This document shows, piece after piece, positions 36,195-46,156 of a DNA stretch of 64,000 nt. Position 1 is the stretch's first letter. Every line of letters begins with the position of its first letter. Source of the DNA: Aequorivita sp. GTDB lineage: Bacteria; Bacteroidota; Bacteroidia; Flavobacteriales; Flavobacteriaceae. Both the position numbers and the translations under genes were made by a program. The stretch spans positions 1 to 64,000 of the forward strand of contig JAGXGE010000009.1 in NCBI GenBank assembly GCA_024637015.1, read 5' to 3'. The notes below the pieces were generated by a model, which was not told the DNA's origin, ran no database searches, and saw only the letters and a program-made list of their open reading frames with translations.

Positions 36195-37640
36195 TTAAGA
36201 GTCCAAATCGAAGGTTTCAGAAGGGTTTTCCTTCGGATCATAATTGAGCATCCCTTCGCCTTTAGCAATAATGGTACATACCGTGGCATCACCAGTAACA
36301 TTTACCACTGTTCGGAACATATCCAAAATTCTGTCCACTGGAAAAATAATTGCTATCCAAGCGGGGTTTAGACCTACAGATTCCAAAACAATAATAAGCA
36401 TCACCAATCCAGCACTTGGCACTGCAGCGGAACCAATGGATGCCAAAGTAGCAGTCAAAACAATAGTCAATTGTTGCCCAAAAGTAAGGTCTATCATGTG
36501 TAACTGTGCAAGAAACACAACTGCAATAGCTTGATAAAGACAAGTTCCATCCATATTTACAGTAGCACCAATAGGTAAAACGAAACTGGTTATTTTTTTG
36601 TCCACCCCTAGATTTTCTTCAACACATTCCATAGTGACGGGCAGTGTCGCTGCACTACTTGAGGTTGAAAAAGCCAAAGTCTGCGCGGGCGCCATTGCTT
36701 TAAAAAATCCTTTATAGGGTATTTTTTTTACAAAAAGCTTCATAAATAATGGATACACAATAAAAATCATCAACATCAACCCTAAAAATACGGTGAGTGA
36801 ATACCAGCTGAGGCCTTTAAAAATTTCATATACTTTTCCAATATCGTCTCCAGCCATTTTGCTAACAACTCCTGCCAAAAGTGCAAATACGAAGAAAGGT
36901 GCAGCCTGCATCACCAAATCAACCATTTTTAGGAAAACCTCCATGGCGCTATCCATAAAGGCAGTTACGGGATGTGATTTTTCATTCGGAATAAGCAAGA
37001 GACAAACCCCGAAAAATATTCCAAAGAAAATAATTTGAAGCATCAACCCATTATTAGTCAATGAATAGAAAAAGTTTTCGGGAACTAAATCTACTAAAGG
37101 CTGTAATGGCGTGGATTCTTTAGTTTTTTTTGCAGTTTGCATCTTTTCGGTCACAGACGCATCCCTTAGTTCGCCTTTTGTAAGATCTGTAATTTTCTGT
37201 GCACGTTCAAAAAAAGCAGGGTCTTGCAAATAATTGATGCCGTCTTTTATTTGATGGCCCTCTGAAGACGCCCAGACTTCATAACTTATACGGTTATCAA
37301 TTCTGCTTTGTTCATCAATCAACTTTCCTGGTTGTATTACATTAACCAGTAAAAGACCCAAACTTACCGCAAACAAAGTGGTAATTAAATATGCTAAAAG
37401 CGTCTTCCCTCCCATTCTTCCGAGGCTTGAAGGATCTCCAATATTTGCCACACCAGTGATTATAGAAACCAGTACCAAAGGCACAGCTATTAATTTTAAA
37501 AGATTGATAAAAATTGTACCAAACGGCGCTATCCAGTTAATGGTGAATTCACTCCATCCCAATTGACTGGAAAGCAATGCCCAAATTATACCTAAAACAA
37601 GTCCGATGATTATTTTCCAGTGTAGCGCTAGTTTTTTCAT
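36195..37640 (-). CDS. Dicarboxylate/amino acid:cation symporter (DAACS family)
   Basis: AFSTSSSAATLPVTMECVEENLGVDKKITSFVLPIGATVNMDGTCLYQAIAVVFLAQ. Confidence 0.93.
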   Translation of the reverse strand: MKKLALHWKIIIGLVLGIIWALLSSQLGWSEFTINWIAPFGTIFINLLKLIAVPLVLVSIITGVANIGDPSSLGRMGGKTLLAYLITTLFAVSLGLLLVNVIQPGKLIDEQSRIDNRISYEVWASSEGHQIKDGINYLQDPAFFERAQKITDLTKGELRDASVTEKMQTAKKTKESTPLQPLVDLVPENFFYSLTNNGLMLQIIFFGIFFGVCLLLIPNEKSHPVTAFMDSAMEVFLKMVDLVMQAAPFFVFALLAGVVSKMAGDDIGKVYEIFKGLSWYSLTVFLGLMLMIFIVYPLFMKLFVKKIPYKGFFKAMAPAQTLAFSTSSSAATLPVTMECVEENLGVDKKITSFVLPIGATVNMDGTCLYQAIAVVFLAQLHMIDLTFGQQLTIVLTATLASIGSAAVPSAGLVMLIIVLESVGLNPAWIAIIFPVDRILDMFRTVVNVTGDATVCTIIAKGEGMLNYDPKENPSETFDLDS

Positions 37641-37656
37641 AAAAATATTAAATTGT

Positions 37657-38721
37657 TCAGTATTTTGAAATTTTGTTCAGTAAATAAAAGTCGGCCAAAA
37701 CTAATGCTGCCATAGCTTCAACTATCGGTACGGCACGGGGCACCACACAAGGGTCATGCCTTCCTTTTCCTTTAGCTTCAGCTTTGTTTCCTTTGCTATC
37801 AATGGTTTCCTGTTTTTGCATTATGGTAGCAACGGGCTTAAAAGCAATATTGAAATAAATGTCTTCACCATTGCTAATTCCGCCTTGGATTCCTCCGCTA
37901 TGGTTGCTTTTCGTACTTCCTTCTTCATTAAACGCATCATTGTGAGTACTTCCTTTCATTGCTGTTCCCGCAAAACCGCTTCCATATTCAAAGCCTTTTA
38001 CAGCATTTATGGAAAGCATTGCTTTACCCAATTCAGCGTGCAATTTGTCAAAGACCGGTTCGCCTAACCCAATAGGCACGTTTTGGATGACACAGGTAAT
38101 TATTCCGCCAACGGTGTCGCCTTCCTTTCGAATGGATTTTATATAATCTTCCATTTTTGAAGCCATTTCTGCATCAGCACAACGAACAGGGTTTTTTTCG
38201 ATTTCAAAAAAGTCCAGTTCGGAATAGTTTTTTTTCAGTTTCAATTCACCCACAGAAGAAACGTAGGCGGTGATTTTTATATCCTTCAGTAATTGTTTTG
38301 CAATAGCTCCGGCAACAACCCTGCAAGCAGTTTCACGAGCGGAAGAACGGCCACCACCCCGATAATCACGGATACCGTATTTCTTATCATATGTGAAATC
38401 GGCATGTGAGGGACGATAGATGTCTTTGATATGACTGTAATCTTTGCTTTTTTGGTCAGTATTTTCAATTAAGAAACCAATTGGTGTACCGGTTGTTTTT
38501 CCTTCAAAAATCCCTGAAAGAAACTTTACCTCATCTTCTTCTTTTCGTTGGGTAACAATAGCAGACTGGCCGGGTTTTCTCCGTTGCATGTCAGTATTTA
38601 TAGCCTCAAAATCTATTAAAATACCTGCTGGACACCCATCTATAATCCCACCGATAGCAGGGCCGTGCGATTCGCCAAATGTTGTAAGTTTAAAAATTGT
38701 TCCGAAGGAATTGCCCGCCAT
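37657..38721 (-). CDS. aroC: Chorismate synthase
   Basis: [58 protein letters not shown]. Confidence 0.97.
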   Translation of the reverse strand: MAGNSFGTIFKLTTFGESHGPAIGGIIDGCPAGILIDFEAINTDMQRRKPGQSAIVTQRKEEDEVKFLSGIFEGKTTGTPIGFLIENTDQKSKDYSHIKDIYRPSHADFTYDKKYGIRDYRGGGRSSARETACRVVAGAIAKQLLKDIKITAYVSSVGELKLKKNYSELDFFEIEKNPVRCADAEMASKMEDYIKSIRKEGDTVGGIITCVIQNVPIGLGEPVFDKLHAELGKAMLSINAVKGFEYGSGFAGTAMKGSTHNDAFNEEGSTKSNHSGGIQGGISNGEDIYFNIAFKPVATIMQKQETIDSKGNKAEAKGKGRHDPCVVPRAVPIVEAMAALVLADFYLLNKISKY

Positions 38722-38893
38722 AGAATGGTTTTCAACAAATGTAAACGATAGGGACGAATAATGAAAATAAACACTATTCTTAATCTTTTAGAAACATACT
38801 ACTAACCAAATAACCCTAAAGTACAACAAACGTAACATTGGCGTAAAATAATTGCTCGTTAATTTTTAGAAATTTGTAGTATAAATATTTTGA

Positions 38894-39730
38894 TTGAAAA
38901 GAAAAGTTGAGCTAGTTGTTATATCTGATGTCCACCTTGGGACTTACGGCTGCCACGCTAAAGAATTACTGAAATATTTAAATTCCATAAAGCCAAAGAA
39001 AATAATTTTAAACGGTGATATTATTGATATCTGGCAATTTCGAAAGCGTTATTTTCCAAAAGCACATCTTCTGATAATCAAAAAGTTACTATCATTTGCC
39101 ACAAAAGGTACCAAGGTGTATTACATAACTGGTAACCACGATGAAAAGTTGCGCAGATTTAGTGACACCAAGATGGGAAACATTCAAATCGTGGATAAAC
39201 TTTTGCTCAATTTGGATGGTAAAAAAGCTTGGTTTTTTCACGGTGATGTCTTTGATGCTTCCATTCAGCACGCAAAATGGATTGCAAAACTGGGGGGTTG
39301 GGGTTTTGACCTTTTAATTGTTTTTAACAGATTTATAAACTATTTTCTTGAAAAGGCTGGTCGAGAAAAATATTCTCTTTCCAAAAAAATAAAGAATAGT
39401 GTGAAAAGTGCCTTGAAGTTTATTGATGATTTTGAAACTACTGCGACAGATTTAGCGATAGACAACGAATTTGATTACGTTGTTTGCGGTCACATTCACC
39501 AGCCTTGCATAAAAAAAGTAGAAACCGTTAAGGGAAGTTGTGAATACTTGAATAGTGGTGATTGGATTGAAAACCTTACAGCTCTGGAATATAATAACGA
39601 GCGCTGGACATTATATTCCTATCAAGATCGCCAACACCTTTTGGCAACAGAAGAACCTTTAATTGAAGAAGAAAACGGAGGATTGGAAATAATGATGGCT
39701 GCAATGAAAGCATTTAAAACAACAATTTAA
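38894..39730 (+). CDS. UDP-2,3-diacylglucosamine diphosphatase-like metallophosphoesterase (TTG start)
   Basis: VISDVHLGTYG, LNGDIIDIW, ITGNHDEKLR, CGHIHQP. Confidence 0.85.
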   Translation: MKRKVELVVISDVHLGTYGCHAKELLKYLNSIKPKKIILNGDIIDIWQFRKRYFPKAHLLIIKKLLSFATKGTKVYYITGNHDEKLRRFSDTKMGNIQIVDKLLLNLDGKKAWFFHGDVFDASIQHAKWIAKLGGWGFDLLIVFNRFINYFLEKAGREKYSLSKKIKNSVKSALKFIDDFETTATDLAIDNEFDYVVCGHIHQPCIKKVETVKGSCEYLNSGDWIENLTALEYNNERWTLYSYQDRQHLLATEEPLIEEENGGLEIMMAAMKAFKTTI

Positions 39731-39731
39731 T

Positions 39732-42665
39732 TTATTTTTTTAATGCATTTTTCAATACAGTAACAGGATGCAAAGCTTTCCTTCCGGTTCCATCCAAAAT
39801 TTGATGTCTGCAACTTGTTCCATTAGCAGCAATGATGGTTTCTTCGGGAGATTTTCTAATTGAAGGAAACAGTTTTAACTCCCCTATTTCCATACTTACT
39901 TCGTAATGTTCCTTTTCATAACCAAAACTTCCGGCCATTCCGCAACAGCCAGAAGCTATGATGGTTGGTTTATAATTTTTGGGTAAATTTAAAATATCAA
40001 AAGTCACTTTTTGGTTGCTCAATGATTTTTGGTGGCAATGTGAATGGATTTTAATACTTTTTGCTTCAGAAGTGAACTGTGCTGCAGAAATAGCTCCTTT
40101 TTGAATTTCAGACGCCAAAAATTCCTCAACCAGAAATGCATTCTTTGAAATAGCATCGGCGGCCAATTTATCATCCGCCAATCGCAAATATTCATCGCGA
40201 AAAGAAAGAATTGCGGAGGGTTCAATACCCACCAATGGAATCGTTTCTGAAACTTTATTTTTCAAATAAGAAATGTTTTTATTTGCTTCCTCTTTTGCTT
40301 CCTTCAAAAAACCTTTTGAAATCAATGCCCGACCGCTGTCCAAAGTATCAATAACGGTCACTTTATATCCTAAACCCATAAAAAGCAAAAAAGAGTCCAA
40401 CGCAATTTCAGCATCCAAATAGTTACTGAATTCATCTACAAATAGTAATACATTTTTTTGAAATTTCTCTTCAAATAAATTTTCTTTATTATATTGATTT
40501 TTAAAGCTTTGAGTTGTTTTACTGAAACTTTTTATTGAAATTTTTGGCAACGACCTATTTTGATGGATTCCGCCAATATTTTTAATAATATTTGAAGTAA
40601 AACCATTTGAGAAAAACCAATTTGACAGCTTCGGAATGCTCGATGCCATTTTATTCAGTTTTGTATTTTTTCCGAATAATTTATTGGAAAATGAAACCCC
40701 ATTCGATTTGTTGTACTGATATAAAAATTCAACTTTTGCAGTACTAATATCCACGTTGCTAGGGCATTCACTGGCGCAGGCCTTACAGCTAATACACAGA
40801 TCAAAAACTTCTTTTAATTCTTTGGAGTTGAATTTATTAATAGCTTCATTATTTGTTAAAACTTCCCGCAGAGCATTTGCTCTTGCCCGGGTTGTATCTT
40901 TTTCATTTTTTGTGGCGTGATAGCTGGGGCACATTGCTCCTGCTGCGTTTTCGGTTTTTCGGCAATCGCCACTACCATTGCATTTTTCAGCTAACCGTAA
41001 AATTCCCTCGGAATCGCTGAAATCAAGCAAGGTTTCAATTGTTGGCTCTTTTCTTTCAACCTCATACCGAAGTGATTCATCCATTTTGAAAGCATCTACA
41101 ATCTTTCCCGGATTAAAGATGTTTTTTGGATCGAACGCGGATTTAATTCGCTTTAAAAGTTCATAATTCTTTTCCCCAATCATTAAAGGAATAAACTCCG
41201 CGCGAACAATGCCATCACCGTGTTCACCACTAAAAGAACCATTATATTTTTTACAAAGCTTTGCAACATCAGTCGTGATCTTTCGGAAATATGCAACGCC
41301 CTCCGCTTCTTTCAGATTTAGAATTGGGCGCAAGTGCAGCTCCCCTGCCCCAGCGTGTGCGTAATAAACCGCTTGCTGATCGTACTTTTTCATCAAAGCG
41401 GAAAATTCCTTTATGTAAGCAGATAAATCCTCTAAAGCAACTGCTGTGTCTTCAATGCAAGCAACTGCTTTTTTATCACCAACCATATTTCCCAAAAGGC
41501 CCAAGCCAGCTTTTCGAAGTTCGAGCGCCATATCAATTTCTTCGCCTCTCAAGATGGGGCTGTGATAGCTATACGCTGAAATTTTTAAAGATTCCAATAA
41601 GGTTTCTGTCTGCCTTTGTAAATCTTCTTCTGAATGGCTTTTCAATTCTAAAAGCAAAATTGCCTTCGGATTTTCTTTTACAAAAAAGCGATACGGCTCA
41701 TAGGTTTTGTTTTTTTTGGTGCAGTCCAAAATCACATTATCCATCATTTCGCAGGTATGCAGATTGTGCTGCATAGCAATCACAACATCGTTTAAACAAT
41801 CTTCCAAAGTGTGGTAATGAGTAGCCACCATTGCGGTATATTTTGGTGGCAATGGATCTAATTGCAAGGTGATTTCTGTTGTAAATGCAAGGGTTCCTTC
41901 GCTACCGCACAATAAGGAACAAATGTTTATTTCATTCTTAAATTCTCCAAAAACAGAAGTATTCAATAGACTATCAACCGCGTAACCTGTATTTCTTCGA
42001 TGTATTTCGGGTTTTGGAAATTCTTTCCAGATTTCCTGTTGCACTTCTTTAGAAATTAATTCATTGTATATCGTTTTATAAATTTTTCCTTCCAAAGTAT
42101 TCAATTCCGTCTTTTTCAAAAAAGCTTCTTTTGAGAGGGGCTCAAAAACAGCTTCACTTCCATCAGAAAGAACAGTTTTCAGCTTTAAAACTTTATCGCG
42201 TGTTACACCATATTGAATAGAGGTTGTACCACTACTGTTGTTTCCCACCATTCCGCCAATCATACAACGATTGCTGGTGGAAGTGTTTGGGCCAAAGAAA
42301 AGTTCGAGAGGTATTAAATATGCATTCAATTCATCCCGAATCACTCCAGGCTGCAGCGTAACAGTTCTCTTTTCAATATCTACGGAAAAAATTTTCGTGA
42401 AATATTTTGATACATCCACCACAATTCCGTTGCCCACACACTGCCCTGCCAACGATGTACCTGCAGTTCGTGGAATAAGCGAGGTATTGTTATTGGAGGC
42501 AAATAAAATTAACTTCTTAATATCCGCTTCATTTTTTGGGTATGCTACGGCGAAGGGAATTTTTCGATACACGGATGCATCCGTTGCATAGATGCTTTTG
42601 TGGAGTGAATCTGTAAAGAATTCACCCTCAAAAGTATTAAGAAAATCTTGAAGCTCTTTTTTCAT
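39732..42665 (-). CDS. FAD-linked oxidase/4Fe-4S/CCG-domain fusion (D-lactate dehydrogenase or glycolate-oxidase-like)
   Basis: PRTAGTSLAGQCVGNGIVVDVSKY, CISCKACASECPSNVDI, HCHQKSL...SGCCGMAGSFGYE. Confidence 0.9.
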   Translation of the reverse strand: MKKELQDFLNTFEGEFFTDSLHKSIYATDASVYRKIPFAVAYPKNEADIKKLILFASNNNTSLIPRTAGTSLAGQCVGNGIVVDVSKYFTKIFSVDIEKRTVTLQPGVIRDELNAYLIPLELFFGPNTSTSNRCMIGGMVGNNSSGTTSIQYGVTRDKVLKLKTVLSDGSEAVFEPLSKEAFLKKTELNTLEGKIYKTIYNELISKEVQQEIWKEFPKPEIHRRNTGYAVDSLLNTSVFGEFKNEINICSLLCGSEGTLAFTTEITLQLDPLPPKYTAMVATHYHTLEDCLNDVVIAMQHNLHTCEMMDNVILDCTKKNKTYEPYRFFVKENPKAILLLELKSHSEEDLQRQTETLLESLKISAYSYHSPILRGEEIDMALELRKAGLGLLGNMVGDKKAVACIEDTAVALEDLSAYIKEFSALMKKYDQQAVYYAHAGAGELHLRPILNLKEAEGVAYFRKITTDVAKLCKKYNGSFSGEHGDGIVRAEFIPLMIGEKNYELLKRIKSAFDPKNIFNPGKIVDAFKMDESLRYEVERKEPTIETLLDFSDSEGILRLAEKCNGSGDCRKTENAAGAMCPSYHATKNEKDTTRARANALREVLTNNEAINKFNSKELKEVFDLCISCKACASECPSNVDISTAKVEFLYQYNKSNGVSFSNKLFGKNTKLNKMASSIPKLSNWFFSNGFTSNIIKNIGGIHQNRSLPKISIKSFSKTTQSFKNQYNKENLFEEKFQKNVLLFVDEFSNYLDAEIALDSFLLFMGLGYKVTVIDTLDSGRALISKGFLKEAKEEANKNISYLKNKVSETIPLVGIEPSAILSFRDEYLRLADDKLAADAISKNAFLVEEFLASEIQKGAISAAQFTSEAKSIKIHSHCHQKSLSNQKVTFDILNLPKNYKPTIIASGCCGMAGSFGYEKEHYEVSMEIGELKLFPSIRKSPEETIIAANGTSCRHQILDGTGRKALHPVTVLKNALKK

Positions 42666-42796
42666 GGCACAGACTGTAAATGTAGAAAATTCCTTAACAA
42701 AACTTTGTGGATTTTCAATTAAGGATTGGCACGCTATTAACTATTGCCACTTATGAATAGACTTATTTTTACATCTTATTAACTAAAAGAAAAATT

Positions 42797-43297
42797 ATGA
42801 AAAAAGCAATTTTTTTAATGTTTATGGTTTCTGCATTTGGATGGCAGGCTAATGCTCAGGAAATATCAAAAAATGCCATTGGGATTCGCCTTAGTGAAAG
42901 TGATGGCTTTGGGCCGGAAGTTAACTATCAACGGGCAGTTGGCGACGATAACCGGCTGGAACTTGGGTTGGCATTTCACAGTAAGCGTTATTGGGATGCC
43001 GTAAAGCTTACTGGAATATATCAATGGGTTTGGAATATTGATGGTGGTTTCAATTGGTATGCTGGTCCTGGGTTGGGTGCAGGTGTTGTAAGTTATGATC
43101 GTAATAATAACGATTACCCTTATGACGACAGGTATAATGATTCTGAAGCATTCGCCTTTTTAACTGGCGATATTGGGATAGAATACAATTTTGATTTCCC
43201 GTTGCTTATTTCATTTGATTTTAGACCACAAGCAAACTTGGGTTACAGAGATGACGTTAGTTTTGATGTAGGATTGAGTGCTCGTTATCAGTTTTAA
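42797..43297 (+). CDS. Outer-membrane beta-barrel protein
   Basis: Signal peptide MKKAIFLMFMVSAFGWQANAQE; alternating beta pattern; C-term LSARYQF. Confidence 0.75.
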   Translation: MKKAIFLMFMVSAFGWQANAQEISKNAIGIRLSESDGFGPEVNYQRAVGDDNRLELGLAFHSKRYWDAVKLTGIYQWVWNIDGGFNWYAGPGLGAGVVSYDRNNNDYPYDDRYNDSEAFAFLTGDIGIEYNFDFPLLISFDFRPQANLGYRDDVSFDVGLSARYQF

Positions 43298-43323
43298 AAA
43301 CCATTTCAATATATTTTTATAAG

Positions 43324-43350
43324 AAATGCCCCTCTAAAAAGGGGCATTTT
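43324..43350 (+). terminator. Rho-independent terminator
   Basis: AAATGCCCCtctaaaaaGGGGCATTTT. Confidence 0.85.
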
Positions 43351-43430
43351 CCTTTTAAAAAATAGGAAAAATCCTGTTTCGTAACTCCAGATTTTATTGC
43401 AATTTTAAAATTTCGATAAAATAAAGGATT

Positions 43431-44885
43431 ATGAAAAAGAATTATGTTGATATTCATTGCCACCCTTCATTAAAGCCCTACAGTAAAAGCTTTAAGTATA
43501 ATCCCACCAAACAAAACGCGCTGGATCCAAACCTAAAAAACTCCATTTGGCATTATAGCCCTCCAAATTTTCTGGAGAAATTCCTCAACAGATTAGTTAC
43601 GCTTACAAAATTTACCCAAACAGATCTTACAGCTCTTGCCAAAGCTAAATCTAAAGTAGTTGTTGTTTCGCTTTACCCTTTTGAAAAGCATTTTTTTGGA
43701 AAAGAAATATTAGGAATAAAAGGTGTTACCGACGTTTTAGTAAACTTAGCAGCAAGTATCAGTCAATCGCGAATGGATTACATACGCAGTAATAACGACT
43801 ATTTTGTTGATTTGATAGATGAATACAACTATTACCAACAACTTCACAATCAAGTTGAAAATATCGACGGAAAAATTTATACCTATAGATTGGTTCGGAG
43901 TTTTAAGGATATTGAGAACAATTTCGCGCAAGAAACCGATTCAAAAAAAATTATAAATATCATAATTACTATTGAAGGCGGGCATAGTTTCAATACAGGT
44001 ATAGCTATAGCAAAAGATATGGCAAGCCGCACGGAAGTAATTGGAAATATAAAAACCATTAAAGATTGGGAACATCGCCCTATGTTTCTTACGTTAGCAC
44101 ATCATTTTTACAACGAGCTTTGTGGACATGCTCGCAGCATCACTATTGGTATGCTGAAAAAAAACCAAGACCGAGGCTTAAATAGCGGTATTACGGAACT
44201 TGGCTTTGAGGTGATTGACCTATTACTTGATAATACTGATGGAAAAAGAATCCCGATAGATGTAAAACATTTGAGCACTGCTTCGCGAAAAGTGTATTAT
44301 AATTTATTGGATACAAAATATGTTTCCGAAAAAATACCAATAATTGCAAGTCACGGAGCGTGCAACGGAAAGCATTCCATCGTGCAATGGAACAAAACCG
44401 ATTTTCCAGAGCACGAAAAATGGTTTTGTGATATTGACATTAATTTTTATGATGATGAATTGATACGAATTGCCCGAAGTAATGGAATCTTCGGAATACA
44501 GTTGGACGAAAGGCGTATTGGCAGTAGTAAAGCTATTTCAGAAAGTAAAATGATTTTCCCAAACAAACGTAAGCAACTCAACAAAAAAGCACTATTGGTT
44601 TGGCGGCAAATACAACATATTGCAGAAGTTCTAGATAAAGAAGGTTTATTTTGTTGGGGAATACAAAGTATAGGCAGTGATTTTGATGGGATTGTAAACC
44701 CGATCAATGGATTGTGGACCGCGGAAAATATGAAGGATTTATCAGAAGAATTACTTAATCATGCTGAAGACTATCTTTTAAAAAAATTAATAATGCTCAA
44801 CGACTTCAACCGAATCAACGCTGAAACTATTGTAGAGCGCGTGATGCAGGATAATGCAATGGAATTTATTAAAAGAAATTATTAA
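43431..44885 (+). CDS. Membrane-dipeptidase-like (peptidase M19) amidohydrolase
   Basis: YVDIHCHPSLKPYS, ITIEGGHSF, LTLAHHFYNELCGHA, IDVKHLS, IIASHGACNGKHS, GSDFDGIVNPINGL. Confidence 0.75.
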   Translation: MKKNYVDIHCHPSLKPYSKSFKYNPTKQNALDPNLKNSIWHYSPPNFLEKFLNRLVTLTKFTQTDLTALAKAKSKVVVVSLYPFEKHFFGKEILGIKGVTDVLVNLAASISQSRMDYIRSNNDYFVDLIDEYNYYQQLHNQVENIDGKIYTYRLVRSFKDIENNFAQETDSKKIINIIITIEGGHSFNTGIAIAKDMASRTEVIGNIKTIKDWEHRPMFLTLAHHFYNELCGHARSITIGMLKKNQDRGLNSGITELGFEVIDLLLDNTDGKRIPIDVKHLSTASRKVYYNLLDTKYVSEKIPIIASHGACNGKHSIVQWNKTDFPEHEKWFCDIDINFYDDELIRIARSNGIFGIQLDERRIGSSKAISESKMIFPNKRKQLNKKALLVWRQIQHIAEVLDKEGLFCWGIQSIGSDFDGIVNPINGLWTAENMKDLSEELLNHAEDYLLKKLIMLNDFNRINAETIVERVMQDNAMEFIKRNY

Positions 44886-44894
44886 AAATTAACG

Positions 44895-46025
44895 TCACTT
44901 CATTTTTAGAATAGCCTCTTCGTATAGTTTTTCATACAAAGGCACAATTTTCTTGGTGTCATAAATCGTTGCTGCTTCGATCGCCTGTTTTTTAAATTTA
45001 TTCAATGATTCATCTGTAGCCAATATCTTCAAAGCATTTTCAGCCATTTCCTCAACATTCCCAACATCGCTTAAAAATCCACTAACACCTTGAATATTTA
45101 CTTCAGGAAGACCGCCGGTGTTGCTGGAAATAACTGGAACGCCACAAGCCATTGCTTCCAGAGCAGCGAGACCGAAACTTTCTTTTTCAGAAGGAAGAAT
45201 AAATAAATCTGTGAAACATAAAATCTTATCAACTTCATTACTATTTCCTACAAACAATACTTTTTCCTCTATACCTTTCTTTTCACAAAGCATTTCGCAA
45301 GCCTCACGGTCAGGTCCCTCGCCAACAATTATCAATTTTGATGGAATTTTTTTCTGAATGCGATCAAAGATTTCAATTACATCTTTTACTCGTTTCACTT
45401 TTCGAAGATTACTAACGTGTGATATTATCCGTTCGTCTCTATTGGCCATCATATCGCGCTGGCAATCCGTATATGGATTGATTTTGTTTGGAATATCAAT
45501 AAAGTTTGGGACTACATGAATTTCCTTTCTTATATCAAAAAGACTTAAAGTATCTTCCTTCAAACTTTTTGAGACCGAAGTAACAACATCACTATTATTA
45601 ATACTGAATGTTACTGCTGGTTTATAAAACGGATGGTTTCCAACCAAAGTAATATCCGTTCCGTGAAGCGTGGTTACCATAGGGATATAGATGTTTTCTT
45701 CCTCTAGCATTTTTTTCGCCATATAGCCTGCATATGCATGCGGAATGGCATAATGCACATGCAATACTTCTATTTTATGAAGCTTTACCATATCTACCAA
45801 CTTGCTGGAAAGCGCAAGTTCATATGGCTGATAATGAAACAGCGGATAAACAGGCACGGAAACCTCGTGAAAATGAATATTTTTAGAAAGTAGTTCTAGT
45901 CTAACGGGTTGTTTGTAGGTAATAAAATGAACCTCGTGTCCATGCTCGGCTAATGCTAAGCCCAGTTCCGTGGCAACTACCCCACTTCCTCCGAAGGTTG
46001 GGTAACATACTATTGCTATTTTCAT
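44895..46025 (-). CDS. bshA: N-acetyl-alpha-D-glucosaminyl L-malate synthase (bacillithiol pathway)
   Basis: MKIAIVCYPTFGGSGVVATELGLALAEHGHEVHFITYKQPVRL...HVHYAIPHAYAGYMAK. Confidence 0.93.
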   Translation of the reverse strand: MKIAIVCYPTFGGSGVVATELGLALAEHGHEVHFITYKQPVRLELLSKNIHFHEVSVPVYPLFHYQPYELALSSKLVDMVKLHKIEVLHVHYAIPHAYAGYMAKKMLEEENIYIPMVTTLHGTDITLVGNHPFYKPAVTFSINNSDVVTSVSKSLKEDTLSLFDIRKEIHVVPNFIDIPNKINPYTDCQRDMMANRDERIISHVSNLRKVKRVKDVIEIFDRIQKKIPSKLIIVGEGPDREACEMLCEKKGIEEKVLFVGNSNEVDKILCFTDLFILPSEKESFGLAALEAMACGVPVISSNTGGLPEVNIQGVSGFLSDVGNVEEMAENALKILATDESLNKFKKQAIEAATIYDTKKIVPLYEKLYEEAILKMK

Positions 46026-46156
46026 ATTTTTTCTTTTTTAAACCAAGGCCCAAGACTAAAGGTAAACAGGACAGTTCATTGTTTAATCTATATTAGTTCA
46101 ATTAATCTAAATTTGTCTTGGGTCATCAGCGAAGCAATCTTGTTTCCTGTTTCCCT

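Noticed and set aside
41291-41776. 161-aa plus-strand ORF
   Set aside because: Antisense to the FAD-linked oxidase fusion whose motifs are clear; shadow ORF.
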